A model generated the notes under the pieces. That model was given only the letters and a program-made list of their open reading frames with translations. It searched no databases and was not told the origin of the DNA. DNA of 64,000 bases. It comes from Callorhinus ursinus (lineage: Eukaryota; Chordata; Mammalia; Carnivora; Otariidae). Below, in pieces: positions 35,277 to 46,695 of the stretch; position 1 is the first letter of the stretch; every line of letters starts with the position of its first letter. Location: contig NW_020312828.1 of the NCBI RefSeq assembly GCF_003265705.1, forward strand, positions 53,662,801 to 53,726,800, in the 5' to 3' direction. The translations under genes were made by a program, and so were the position numbers.

Positions 35277-35489
35277 TTTTTTTTATTTTAAAGATTTTAT
35301 TTATTTATTTGACAGAGAGAGTGGGAGAGCACAAGCAGGGGGAGCAGTAGAAGGAGAGGGAGAAGCAGGCTCCCTTCCAAGCAGCCGTGCTTGGAAGGGA
35401 GCCCAATGCAGGGCTTGATCCCAGGATCCTGGGATCATGACCCAAGCCAAAGGCAGATGCTTAACCAACTGAGCCACCCCAGCACCCCT
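35277..35489 (-). mobile_element. SINEC with lengthened internal hairpin
   Basis: Minus-strand copy; head complement GAGCCACCCCAGCACCCC. Target duplications TAATATGGC at 35268-35276 and 35490-35498. Where normal copies have GGCTCCCTGCTGAGCAGGGAGCC, this one has a longer, perfectly symmetrical version at 35368-35403. Confidence 0.94.
35368..35403. repeat. Perfect 16-bp stem hairpin in SINEC
   Basis: GGCTCCCTTCCAAGCA, loop GCCG, TGCTTGGAAGGGAGCC. The ordinary SINEC version of this site has 11-bp arms. Both arms here carry matching new bases, so they did not change independently. Confidence 0.93.
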
Positions 35490-35696
35490 TAATATGGCAT
35501 TTTAAAAGACCAAGCAAAGAAGGGATTTTCTCTGTGGTCTGAATATTGCCAATACAAAGTCCTGGAGTGATTTTTAAGAATCTTCATCTCTCTGTGATGA
35601 TGTTCATACATGATAACTTTTGTAAATGTCTTTTTTTCTTTATTCTTAAAGGAATAGAAAGTGGAATAAAAAAATCTATTAAAATCATTGATCTTT

Positions 35697-35907
35697 GGGC
35701 GCCTGGGTGGCTCAGTTGGTTAAGCGACTGCCTTCGGCTCAGGTCATGATCCTGGAGTCCCGGGATCGAGTCCCGCATCGGGCTCCCTGCTCAGCGGGGA
35801 GTCTGCTTCTCCCTCTGACCCTACCCCCTCTCATGTGCTCTCTCTCTCTCTCATTCTCGCTCTCTCAAATAAATAAATAAAATCTTTAAAAAAAATTAAA
35901 AAAAAAT
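35697..35907 (+). mobile_element. SINEC, complete and best preserved
   Basis: GGGCGCCTGGGTGGCTCAG head with an A-box-like TGGCTCAGTTGG (35708-35719) and a B-box-like GGATCGAGTCC (35763-35773), the internal RNA polymerase III promoter of the tRNA ancestor. AATAAATAAATAAAATCTTT tail. Target duplications AAAATCATTGATCTTT (35681-35696) and AAAATCAATGATCTTT (35908-35923). Confidence 0.97.
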
Positions 35908-35923
35908 AAAATCAATGATCTTT

Positions 35924-36484
35924 AATTCAATTCTGGGATGATTAAGTAACTAAAGCACATTACCTATGACCATTTAATGTGATATAATACTTCTGCTGTG
36001 GGAAGTCATAAATAAAATTCTGTTACATTTCAATGTTTCTTTTTTTCTTTATAAACTAAGATGGACTCTGTCTTTATTTATTAGTTAAAAAGGACACTGA
36101 TGGTGATGAGGTGGCTACATAAAGTGACATGGGAATAACCTTTCCAGGATCAATACAGTGATTCTGATGTCTGAGCAATATTACTAATTCTCTCTTACCT
36201 GAGTGACAGACTGAAAGCATAGAAACATCATGAAAAAATTTACTGAGCTTAAGACCCAAGCAATTTATTATTAATTTCCAGTTAGCATTGAAAGAAGGCA
36301 ACTGTGACTCAAGCCTGAGTTCTTGGTCATCTGGAAATTTAAGCACTGGAATGTATCTTTTGAGGGAGATTTTGAAAATCAGGCTTTTTTAAGAAAAAGA
36401 AAAGCACCAAAGAAAAATTCATTTCTATGGATAAGTTGTAACCTGCTCAGTTCTCTCTCCCATGTCAGTCATGGATTTTTAAGT
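35924..36484. other. Intergenic, no gene seen
   Basis: AT-rich; the ORFs on both strands are short and without recognisable content. Confidence 0.5.
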
Positions 36485-36665
36485 CAACCAGGTATGGGCT
36501 TGATCCCGGGTTCCACTATATGACTTTGAATATTCTTCTTTTTCTTTTTCTGTAAAGTATGATAGGATGATAGTGAGGATTATAGGAGAACATACATAGG
36601 ATACATTTAGTATAGGACCTGGCACACAGCAGCCACTCAATATATCATAGCTACTGCTATTTTGA
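36485..36665 (+). mobile_element. MIR fossil
   Basis: TTGATCCCGGGTTCCACTATATGACTTTG...GTGAGGATTATAGGAGAACATACATAGG...GGACCTGGCACACAGCAGCCACTCAATA. Confidence 0.75.
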
Positions 36666-36765
36666 AGATCCTGCTGATGCTGCTAATGGTGATAAGTATG
36701 CTAAGGCAAGAGTAGAAAGAGCTTCCTTCCTATGTTTGTTATATTCACTCAACACTGATTCTGTA

Positions 36766-37450
36766 GATATTCATGAAGCATCTACCATGAGTCCGACTCT
36801 GGGTTAGACATATGGTATAAAGAAAAAAACAAAATAGATATGACTCCTGTGTTTATTTGCTTATATGCTGGTCATGAGGCAGATATTAAACTGAGAATCA
36901 TAAATGTAAATTTGGAATTCAAATAAAGATAAACATTCTAAAGAAAAACTCACTATGGGCTATGGGAGAATACAAAAGGGGATGGGAGACGGAGGGGTGA
37001 AGAAGGGCCTCTTTGGGGAAGGATTGCTAAGACCTGGAGAAGTAGAATGTGATAATAGGCAAATAGTTTAATGAAGAGCACTCCAAGTAGAGGGATAGTC
37101 TGTGCAAAGGCCCTTGGGTGGGGAAAAAATACACGTACCTGAAGAACTGCAAGAAGACTAAGGGGGCTGAAAGTCAGTTGAATGGGAATGAAGGGAAGTG
37201 GTAGGACATGGAGAGGGAGAAGTAGACAGGGGCCAGACTGGAGTTGTCAGAGACGAGAGTTTTTCCTAAGTGCAATGAAAAGTCATTTTGAATACAAGAG
37301 TGACATAATCCAGTCTACATGTTTTAAAAAACCCTTTGACATCTCTGTAGCTAATGGAGTAGAAAGATGCAGGTGCAGAACAGGATGATGACTAGTTAAA
37401 AGCTGTGGTCTTATTCCAGGGAGGGTATAGTAGCAGCTTAAGGAAGTGTC
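36766..37450 (-). mobile_element. L2 LINE fragment, long
   Basis: Reverse-complement L2 3' half: ATTCATGAAGCATCTACCATGAGTCC, then GAAGAAGGGCCTCTTTGGGGAAGG, AGAGCACTCCAAGTAGAGGGATAG, TGCAAAGGCCCTTGGGTGG, GGGGCCAGACTGGAG, AAGTGCAATGAAAAGTCATTTTG, GAGTGACATAATCC. Confidence 0.68.
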
Positions 37451-37608
37451 ATGGCAGTAGAGAAGGAGATGGATGAATATTTTATATGTGTATTGCCTGA
37501 CATATTATCTTGTTATCATAATTATTGAGTAGATGGTATGCATATATATATATACATCTTCAGCTGCACCCCATCTTTACAATAATTATGATGACAGTAA
37601 TAAAATAA
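37451..37608. other. Short spacer with (TA)n
   Basis: A CATATATATATATAC patch near 37540-37556 precedes the L1 5' breakpoint. No gene seen. Confidence 0.5.
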
Positions 37609-39868
37609 GCAAAAAAAGCACTTGACAAAATACAGCATCCTCTCCTGATTAAAACTCTTCAGAGTATAGGGATAGAGGGAATATTCCTCAAGTTCATAAA
37701 ATCCATCTATGAAAAACCCACAGCGAATATCATCCTCAATGGGGAAAAGCTGAGAGCCTTTCCCTTAAGATCAGGAACATGGCAAGGATGCCCACTCTCA
37801 CCACTATTGTTCAACATAGTACTAGAAGTCCTAGCAACAACAATCAGACAACAAAAAGAAATAAAAGGTATTCAAATTGGCAAAGAAGAAGTCAAACTCT
37901 CTCTCTTCGCAGATGACATGATACTTTATGTGGAAAATCCAAAAGACTCCACCACCAAATTACTAGAACTCATACAATAATTCAGTAAAATGTGGCAGGA
38001 TACAAAATCAATGCACAGAAATCGGTTGCTTTCTTATACACTAACAATGCAACTGCAGAAAGAGAAATTAGAGAAATGATTCCATTTACAATAGCACCAA
38101 AAACCATATGATACCTGGGAATAAACATAACCAAGAGGTAAAGGATCTATACTATAGGAACACTCATGAAAGAAACTGAAGAAGACACAAAAAGATGGAA
38201 AAGCATTCCATGCTCATGGATCGGAAGAATAAATATTGTTAAAATGTTAAAATGTCTATGCTACCCAGAGCAATCTATACCTTCAGTGCCATCCCAATCA
38301 AAACTCCAATGACATTTTTCAAAGTACTGGAACAAACAATCCTAAAATTTGTATGGAATCAGAAAAGACCCCGAATCACCAAGGAAATGTTGAAAAAGAA
38401 AAACAAAGCTGGGGGCAATCATGTTGCCTGATTTCAAGCTATATTACAAAGCAGTGATCACCAAGACAGCATGGTACTGGCACAAAAACAGACATATAGA
38501 CCAATGGAACAGAATAGAGAGCCCAGATATGGACCCTCAACTCTATAGTCAAAGAATCTTTGACAAAGCAGGAAAAAATATGCAATGGAAAAAAGACAGT
38601 CTCTTCAATAAATGGTGCTGGGAAAATTGGACAGCTATATACAGAAGAATGAAACTCGACCATTCTGTAACACCATACACAAAGATAAACTCAAAATGGA
38701 TGAAAGACCTCCATGTGAGACAGGAATCCATCAAAATCCTAGAGAACATAGGCAGTAACCTCTTTGACATCGGCCACAGCAACTTCTTTCAAGATTCATC
38801 TCCAAAGGCTAGTGAAACAAAACCAAAAATGAACATTTGGGACTTCATCAAGATAAAAAGCTTCTGCACAGCAAAGGAAACAGTCAACAAAACAAAGAGG
38901 CAACCCACAGAATGGGAGAAGATATATGCAAATATCAAACTCAACACCCAAAAAAATAAATAATCAAGTCCAAAAATGGCAGACATTTCTCCAAAGAAGA
39001 CATACAAATGGTTTAACAAACACATGAAAAAATGTTCATCATCATTAGCCATCAGGGAAATTCAAAACAAAACCACATTTGATACCACCTTACACCAGTT
39101 AGAATGGCAAAAATGGACAAGGCAAGAAACAACAAATGTTGGAGAGGTTGTGGAGAAAGGGGAACCCTCTTACACTGTTGGTGGGAATGCAAGTTGCTAC
39201 AGCCACTTTGGAAAACAGTGTGGAGGTGCCTCAAAAAATTAAAAATAGAGCTACCCTATGACCCAGCAATTGTACTACTGGGTATTTACCCCAAAGACAC
39301 AGATGTAGTGAAAAGAAGGGCCACATGCACCCCAATGTTCATAACAGCAATGTCTGCAATAGCCAAACTGTGGAAAGAGCCGAGATGCCCTTCAACAGAC
39401 GAATGGATAAAGAAGATGTGGTCCATATATACAATGGAATATTACTCAGCCATCAGAAAGGATGAATACCCAACTTTTACATCCACATGGATGGGACTGG
39501 AGGAGATTATGCTAAGTGAAATAAGTCAAGCAGAGAAAGTCAATTATATGGTTTCACTTATTTGTGGAACATAAGGAATAGCAGGGAGGACATTAGGAGA
39601 AGGAAGGGAAAATTGAAGCGGGGGCGGAAATCAGAGGGAGAGATGAACCGTGAGAGACTATGGACTCTGAGAAGCAAACAGGGCTTTAGACGGGAGGGGG
39701 TGGGGGGATGGGTTAGCCTGGTGATGGGTATTAGGGAGGGCACGTACTGCATGGAGCCCTGGGTGTTATAAAAAAACAAGCGTGGATCACTACATCAAAA
39801 ACTAATGATGTATTGTATGGTGACTAACATAACATAATAAAATAAAATTTAAAAAATAATAATATGCC
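37609..39868 (+). mobile_element. 5'-truncated L1 LINE (ORF2 RT to 3' end)
   Basis: Starts within the ORF2 reverse transcriptase region and includes the catalytic FADD codons at 37906-37917. It continues through the ORF2 C-terminal domain in broken frames (open pieces at 38421-38963 and 39104-39574) to a 3' UTR and A-rich end (TAACATAATAAAATAAAATTT). The second open piece carries well-preserved L1 words such as [18 protein letters not shown] and [20 protein letters not shown]. Stops, frame changes and a small deletion near 38970-38985 make it dead. ORF1, the endonuclease domain and the 5' UTR are absent. Among the youngest-looking LINE copies here. Confidence 0.95.
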
Positions 39869-40530
39869 AGGCAATTTAAAAGTAGGGTTGCTGGGATCTT
39901 ATCTTCTATCTGTCTTGATTCTAAAACTCATATCCTTAAGCGTTCCCCTATGGTGCACTTGCCACCTGATCTGGAGAATATGTGTAGATTCTATCCTTCT
40001 GCACTGGTATCAGAGATTTTCTTCAGCTTCTGAAGCCTCAGGTTCTGGAGTGACCTCAGGGACAGGGGCTCTGCCAGGAGCATCTGTCTGAGGCAGTTGC
40101 GGTCAGTTCTAAATCTGCTGCAATACCAGTATCATGGGTGGCTCTAGGCGCTCTCCTCCAGAGTGCTCTAGTGTTTCAGAAAAGTGGCCTTTATAGAAAG
40201 TGAGAGGAATTATTGAAGCTTTCCCCTTGTACATTGGGAAGAATGGAATGGTAATTGCTTTATATTGTGTGGTGCTGCAGATAATCAAGCAGAAGAATTG
40301 GAATAAGCGTTTTGAAAGGAATGTGGAAGATCACCAAGCCAGAAGTGTTTTAATAAGAGGAGCAGGGTACAAAACCTGAGCAGTAGCAGGTGGAAAATAA
40401 AGTATTCAGAGTAGATCACTAAGACGATATGCTTTGGTGGGGGAAGGGAAGAGGAGAATAGACTGATAAAATCTAAAGATCTTGACATAGTTGCAGAGAG
40501 GAAACGTGGAAGAGCATGTCAGGTGTTAGA
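39869..40530. other. Intergenic, no gene seen
   Basis: No coding signal or nameable repeat; slightly higher GC around 40010-40160. Confidence 0.5.
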
Positions 40531-40740
40531 GGAAAATGCAGCAATAATTAATACCATTATTGAAAGGTTACTGTATGCAATTAAATACATCACCTCATTT
40601 AATTCATTCCCACAGCTGCTCTTATTTAGCAAGGCTTAAAGATATCAAGAAAATTGCCTTGTATTACACAGCTAATACACGGCAGAGTCAGTATATTACA
40701 ACTGTCTGCCTCCCGTTTTGAACTCAAATACTATATTCTT
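40531..40740 (-). mobile_element. MIR fossil
   Basis: Reverse-complement MIR: ACATCACCTCATTTAATTC...TTGCCTTGTATTACACAGCTAATACACGGCAGAGTC...CTGTCTGCCTCCCGTTTTGAACTC. Confidence 0.72.
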
Positions 40741-41349
40741 CTGACATGAAGGGGAGGACAGGGGCATGGATTTTGAATGAATCCTCTCTATAATTCTTGT
40801 CTCTAATCACAAAGGGAAAGGGAGCCCATAAAGAGAGTACAAAAGAAGAGAAGAAAATACATTACCTGTCTAGGCTTTAGAATGACCTCTCTTTAGAAGA
40901 CAACCATTCTGAGAGATTAAAGTGAAGGCTGCAAAGCTTGACAAACAGCACAGGCAAATCCTAAAATGCTGTATCTCTAGTGACAGAATGAGGTTTCTTG
41001 GGAGTTACTGCAGATACCAGACAAACAGCGAACATTTTGAATCATGCATGGGAAATAATAAGAGGAAATTTCTGTTCTGACTGTCCCCTTCTTTAGTTTG
41101 ACATATTGTGTGTGTGGTAGCGGGGGGTGCGGGGGGCGGATCTGCACTAGAATTTAGAAATGTTAAAATGTATGTGATGTCACCAGGCAGAATTTAACTG
41201 ATTGCCATTTGGTCAAGGGAGCCTATTTCTAGTGAGAGAATATATTATCCAAGACAGAAGGGACTTCTAGATCAAAGGCCGATGCTGGTAGGGAGGAAGA
41301 CAGTATGCTCCTGAGATCTGTGACTTAAAATAGTCACATAGCTAATTGC
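40741..41349. other. Intergenic, no gene seen
   Basis: Contains a short GT/G-rich patch (GTGTGTGTGG...CGGGGGGTGCGGGGGGCGG) at about 41108-41140. Confidence 0.5.
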
Positions 41350-41632
41350 TGGTTACAATGATGGCTGCCATTTATCAAGCACTTCTTAAGCTAGGCATTG
41401 TTCTAAGAGCTTCCCATGCTTTAATATCATAGCATTGAATTCTCATAAAACCCTGTATATTAGATGCTATAATTATAATAATTCTCATTTTACAGATAAA
41501 ACAAATATAAAGAAATGTTAACAAATTTGTCTAAGTCACACCCTTAGTACAGGTATCACAGGTGGGATCTGAGCCTAGGAGATGTGACTCTACAGCCCAT
41601 ATGGTTAACCACTGTATGGTACAGTCTCTCTT
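41350..41632 (-). mobile_element. MIR fossil, near full length
   Basis: Reverse-complement MIR covering most of the element: TGGCTGCCATTTATCAAGCACTTC, TTCTCATTTTACAGATAAAAC, GGTGGGATCTGAGCCTAGG, ATGGTTAACCACTGTATGGTACAG. Confidence 0.85.
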
Positions 41633-42710
41633 TATTTTAAGTTCCATGTTTGCTTTTCTATTTTTCTGAATTCTATTTGGGTTTTGGGTATATACATCTC
41701 ATCACTTCCTTTAACATTCTAGAATTCCAAAAGTGACTATGCAGATTAGATCTTGAGACACTCTTCACTCTGCCTATATTAAAAATAATGAAAAATCATT
41801 CGTAAGCAGCACTGGAAATTAACTGACTGCAGAAAAAGTTCTTTACTATGAGGCACTCTACAAAAAGTCTTGTTCTCTTATATATGTAAAAAGAGAACCC
41901 TAGCTAGAAACTTGGGGATGGAAGTACTTATTACAGAACTTAATACACAAGAGCATAGTAAATATTGTTTGAAGAGAGGAGCTCTGAATTGACATACTTA
42001 AATAGTCTAATTCTATAGAAGTTTTTAACTTTTTTTTTCTTTTCAGGCCTAATTATCCCTCTCTGAATGGGTGTACTGGGGATTGGCTTAGTTGGAAGTG
42101 TGCGAGTGGATCAAGACTTAGAAGAGAGTGTCTTCCCTCCAGGCTGTCGCCAATGATGACATGAGATGAGACACTGTCAAAGGTTAAGAGCTAAGCCAGT
42201 GAAGGACGACCAAGTGGGCCACCAGACTAGAGACCAAAAACTAATATGGAAAGCTAGAGTCCAGTGTCACCATGATTAGCAAGAGGCAACAGTCAAGATT
42301 AAGAAAGAGTATCTGGACCAGGTGGTATTGTCATCAATGCTTTTATGAGGAGGATGCAATGATGGTTCAGGTTGAATGTCTCTGGCTTGATTTTGAAAAT
42401 ATGTGCAAGTAGAAGGAGAACATGGAGTGAAATGACAATACACTCTCCCTTAGTCAACTATAGACAGTTTTTCCTTCAAATATTCACTTCTCTCACTATA
42501 GATTTTCCTGCTTTCTTGTCTCCAATCATAGTCACTCTCAATAAAGTGATCTAAATCTTCCTCCTCTATATTTCAAACGGAAGAAATGAAATTTCTGTCT
42601 TTCTGCTCTTAGAGGCATCTAGCACCCTGCAGAGCCAAGGGGGAGACATGAGCTTTTCTAATTTCAGCCAGAAACATATTAGATCAAATGGGAGTCAAAA
42701 GAGAGTTGTT
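41633..42710. other. Intergenic, no gene seen
   Basis: Unremarkable AT-rich sequence without supported features. Confidence 0.55.
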
Positions 42711-42935
42711 GCTCTATTGGTTAAGAGCAAAGGTTCTGGCACCAGACAACCCAGGCTCCAACCAAGGCTCTACTACTTATCCACCATGTACTCTACTGCT
42801 CTGCTTGCATGGCCATGAGCAAGGTTGCCATGTTGTTTCCTTCCAACTTCATAAAATTGCTTGGGCAATTGAGTTAGAGAATGTAAATGAGGCTTAAGCA
42901 TAGTAGGCACCCAATAGATGATGGCTATTATTTTT
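42711..42935 (+). mobile_element. MIR fossil, near full length
   Basis: TTGGTTAAGAGCAAAGGTTCTGGCACCAGACAACCCAGGCTCC...ACCAAGGCTCTACTACTTATC...CATGAGCAAGGTTGCC...GCATAGTAGGCACCCAATAGATG is MIR in plus orientation. Confidence 0.85.
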
Positions 42936-42949
42936 ATTGATATTACTAT

Positions 42950-42977
42950 TAAATAAATAAATAAAATCTTAAAAAAA
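42950..42977 (+). mobile_element. Possible SINEC tail fragment
   Basis: AAATAAATAAATAAAATCTT followed by A's is the SINEC tail, with no body before it. Either an extreme 5' truncation or a chance simple repeat. Confidence 0.5.
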
Positions 42978-43104
42978 TGGGGCAATAGGGATAAAAACGA
43001 TGAGTTTATGAAGAGTAGTTTGGGAAATATTAAAATTATTTTAGTATAAAAATAGAACCAAGGCATTTGTTAATCTAAATTTAAAAAATTCCAAATAGAT
43101 GATT

Positions 43105-43185
43105 CAACCAAATTTCCCATTCATTCATTCATTAGTTCCTTCAGCAGATATTTATTTAGTGCTTACTATGTCCTAGGTGTTTGCA
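43105..43185 (-). mobile_element. L2 3' end remnant
   Basis: (ATTC)n then CAGCAGATATTTATTTAGTGCTTACTATGTCCTAGGTG, the complement of the L2 3' end. Confidence 0.6.
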
Positions 43186-45383
43186 ATTTATATCATCTTC
43201 ATCTCCAACACGATCATAGAATTGGACTGAACAACAACAGCAAAAGGCTAATGAAGTAACATAGAATTTTACAATGGCCTCGGGTTATACTCCATTAGTG
43301 TGATTTCTTTATTTAACAAGCTTATTTCTCCTCACTTTGTACCCCAGTCCCTCTCTTTTTGCCCCATCGAACCTCTGCCTAAAGCTGGAAAGAGGTTGGA
43401 GGGCAGGAGTGGAGAGGCCAAGGAATTTCTGCTCCCATCTTGCTTACCCTCTTCATGTCCCTTTCTTCTCTCAGCCGGCTCCAGTAGTACTATTTCTTCT
43501 CCTTGCTCCTTCAGACTTAGAGATGGTAATGCCTTTCATTTTTCAGCAGTACCTGAGTGCCTCTGCACCCTTCCTGGCTTCCTTATCTCTGCCCACCCCT
43601 TTGTAGACTGTCCTTTCATTATATTTTCTTCAAAATCCCATCTCTATGAGCCTTTTCTTTCCTGCCTGGACTTCAACTAATAGATAAATAACTGCACCTG
43701 TCTTACTGAAGTAAGAATTTATTTGTCACTAACAATAAACAAAAATGAATCCCTAAAACAGTTTAATATTTCAAAATAGACATCTTTACCACCAAACATC
43801 ATGAAGTGAAACTATCCATCATTATAATTCACTTTTACATACACATATCTAGGGATGTATGTAAAAGGCATTGGCCATCAGTGGACTTCTAGACAACAAT
43901 TCGCCTGCTAGCTTTTATTGTCCTGAGATTTTTAATTAATATACACATCGTTTTGTACAGGTGAGCCCTACATGCCCAGATATGTCTGGGCAGGTACATC
44001 AAGACATTTCCATCAGAGATTGAGTTACTCCTCCTCTTTCCTTGCAATGCGCTTGATTGTAGAGAATAGTGACAAGAAACCAGAAAGGAAACACCATGTT
44101 TTACAATTTAGCAGGAGAATCAAAAGAAATAGGCAATCTGCTGCTCCTTTGCCATGTGGGTAACAACAATGCAATTGGAAGAATAAGTACTAATTAGCTA
44201 AATGAAAAGCTCAAACTGTGACTGTTGAAGAATTTAATTTTAGGGCAAACTGAGGTGCTTTCCCAATCCTAGAGATGTAGAAACAGACAGAAACTCAGAA
44301 TCACTTACCTGTAAAATCTGGTCAATAAAATCCTTTGTCTCAGAAGGAACATCAATTTAAGTTATTTAGTGGAAATGTTAAGACAGTTCTAGTTGAGAAG
44401 TAAATAATTTGATTATTCATATCTTACTCTGAAAATCAAGGTAAAAATAATGTTACGAATAATTCTTTAGTTATATTCATGAAGAGTAGGTAATCAAAGT
44501 ATATGTTAGAATTGGGTTTGCTAAGTAAAATATTTATTGGAAACTCTATAAAACCTACTGTATAAATACATTGCTATGGATTGAACAATAAGAGCTTATT
44601 TCTGCCTGGGTCAAATGGCTATATTAAAAATCAGGTGAAGAGTTTCTACACTATATTTATTGAAACATTTCAAATAGTTCTTCCCTTTCTGCCAGATTAG
44701 TGAACATATCTAGAGGAAAAACAATTATGTTTGCCTTAGGATCATCATTTACTAATCTAATAATTTGTAGCACATTCCTCTTCTGGAATTAGATAGGTAA
44801 ATCTCACACTTGGTTCCTAGAATAATTCTTTTAAGACATTCACATTATCCTCGGTCCCCTGATTTCACTTTCATTCCTTGTTGTTACTCAGAGACTACTG
44901 AGAATAAATAAACTAATTTGCAGTTTTTCTTGATATCCTAGGTTATAATTTGCCTATGTCAGGAGATGAACTCATTTTGAGATTATATACTATTGCAAAC
45001 AACTCACTTATCTTGACATTTAATTCTCTTTTCACCAACATTAGATCCAGCTTTTTGTGATCTGAGGCTCTTTCTTACAGGCACAGGGCTTCAAAAATAC
45101 AATCAAGACAAAGAAAACAAAAAGAAATAAGAGTTGAATAATTGAACATTCCCTTTATCCTGGTGATTTGTATTTCCTCTGACTGTCTGCCTTGGGCTTC
45201 AATTAACTCTTATAAATACAAAAGACCTGACTTTTAGGGAATGGGATCTCAGGCTTTTTTCTTACTCTGCCTTTAAACAAAGTAATTTTGATAGAAACAA
45301 GATGGGGCCAACCACATTTATCTTGGTAATTCCCAAATATAAGCTTTTGAGATAGTTCATTCTTGTAACAAAAATATATTCCA
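43186..45383. other. Intergenic, no gene seen
   Basis: About 43330-43690 is pyrimidine-rich and may be another worn L2 piece (GCACCCTTCCTGGCTTCCTTATC, AAAATCCCATCTCTATGAGCC). ORFs there have no recognisable domain. A short palindrome at 43832-43867 is listed separately. Confidence 0.5.
43832..43867. repeat. Perfect 12-bp inverted repeat
   Basis: CTTTTACATACA and TGTATGTAAAAG separated by a 12-nt loop. No repeat family recognised around it. Confidence 0.85.
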
Positions 45384-45400
45384 CTTGATATCAAGCTTCT

Positions 45401-45620
45401 TTTTCTTTTTAAAGATTTTATTTATTTATTTATTTTAGAGATTGGGCAGGGGGAGAGGCCAAGGGGGAGGGGGAGGGAGAGGAAGAGAGAGCGAGCATTC
45501 CCAGCGGATTCCACTTTGAGTGCAGAGCCCAATGCCAGGCTGGATCCCTTGACCCTGAGATCATGAGCTGAGCTGAAACCAAGAGTCGGTCGCTTAACTG
45601 ACTGAGCTACCCAGGTGCCC
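45401..45620 (-). mobile_element. SINEC
   Basis: Minus-strand copy; head complement GAGCTACCCAGGTGCCC. Identical 17-bp target duplications CTTGATATCAAGCTTCT at 45384-45400 and 45621-45637. Confidence 0.95.
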
Positions 45621-45637
45621 CTTGATATCAAGCTTCT

Positions 45638-46478
45638 GACAAGCTGGCCTGGTATATTTTAACACAGAGAACTACTGATGCTAATGTGTGCACAGATTTT
45701 CTGAACCAAATACAGTCTCTTAGTTCACATCATGATATTAGGAGATCAGCAAGATAGAACTGGCAATAATTCTGGAAAGGAGCTTTACTGAAAATCTCAT
45801 TTGGAAAAACTGCTTCCTACTGGCTATTATAATGGAGTAACTATATTAATGAAAGATGGAAATTCTTGGTTACACTTTATATGATTATAATCTTCAATTA
45901 CTAAATAGGCTTCTGGTTAAGCCCAAGGGAAATTTGACTTACATTTCTGATTAGGGGAGAAGTAGACTTAATTATGTGATGATCAACACTTTTTTCCCCT
46001 CCTTCCTTAAAGAAGACATTTTGGATTCGGGTGAGAATCATCATTTCCCCCTTAACTTTACTCTGACCTTCAACAGTGCACCTGATCTGATAAAGCATGT
46101 AACTGGAATAGTGAAAGCAAAATGAGGCTCTTTAGAATTTCATGGGTGACCTTGGGAAGTTAATAAAATGCCCAGTATTCTGCTCATAATTCTTCTAAGA
46201 GAGATTTTTTCCTTCTAAATACATATCAATATATACAGCCTACAGAATAGCACAACATAGGCAACTAAGGGCTCAACGTAAGAAAAAGAACAGAAAAAAA
46301 TACTGATGAATTTGTGAAATTAGACCTAAGAAATAATCTCAGATACAATTAAAATTAATATCTTGTTTAATAAATGACTTCACTAGAAGTCAAAAAGAAA
46401 ACTGGCTTTAATATAAATGTCAATATATAATTAAGATTAGGCTACCCATGTGTGACTTCTGTGAAAATACTGTAAAAT
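45638..46478. other. Intergenic, no gene seen
   Basis: AT-rich, no supported feature. Confidence 0.5.
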
Positions 46479-46492
46479 CACAAATCCTTTTT

Positions 46493-46681
46493 TTAAAAGA
46501 TTTTATTTATTTATTTGAGAGAGAGAGAATGAGAGATAGAGAGCATGAGAGGGAAGAGGGTCAGAGGGAGAAGCAGACTCCCTGCTGAGCAGGGAGCCCA
46601 AAGCGGGACTCGATCCCGGGACTCCAGGATCATGACCTGAGCCGAAGGCAGTCGCTTAACCAACTGAGCCACCCAGGCGCC
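46493..46681 (-). mobile_element. SINEC, complete
   Basis: Minus-strand copy ending GAGCCACCCAGGCGCC. Identical target duplications CACAAATCCTTTTT at 46479-46492 and 46682-46695. Confidence 0.96.
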
Positions 46682-46695
46682 CACAAATCCTTTTT

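Noticed and set aside
35697..35775. tRNA gene
   Set aside because: The A- and B-box-like sequences belong to the SINEC head. No complete cloverleaf with a usable acceptor stem and anticodon is present.
38421..39574. Open frames of 180 and 156 codons as cellular genes
   Set aside because: They are pieces of a dead L1 ORF2, recognised by the FADD core upstream and the conserved C-terminal words.
41108..41140. G-quadruplex regulatory element
   Set aside because: Only two G6 runs plus a GG; no clear set of four separated G-runs and no gene context.
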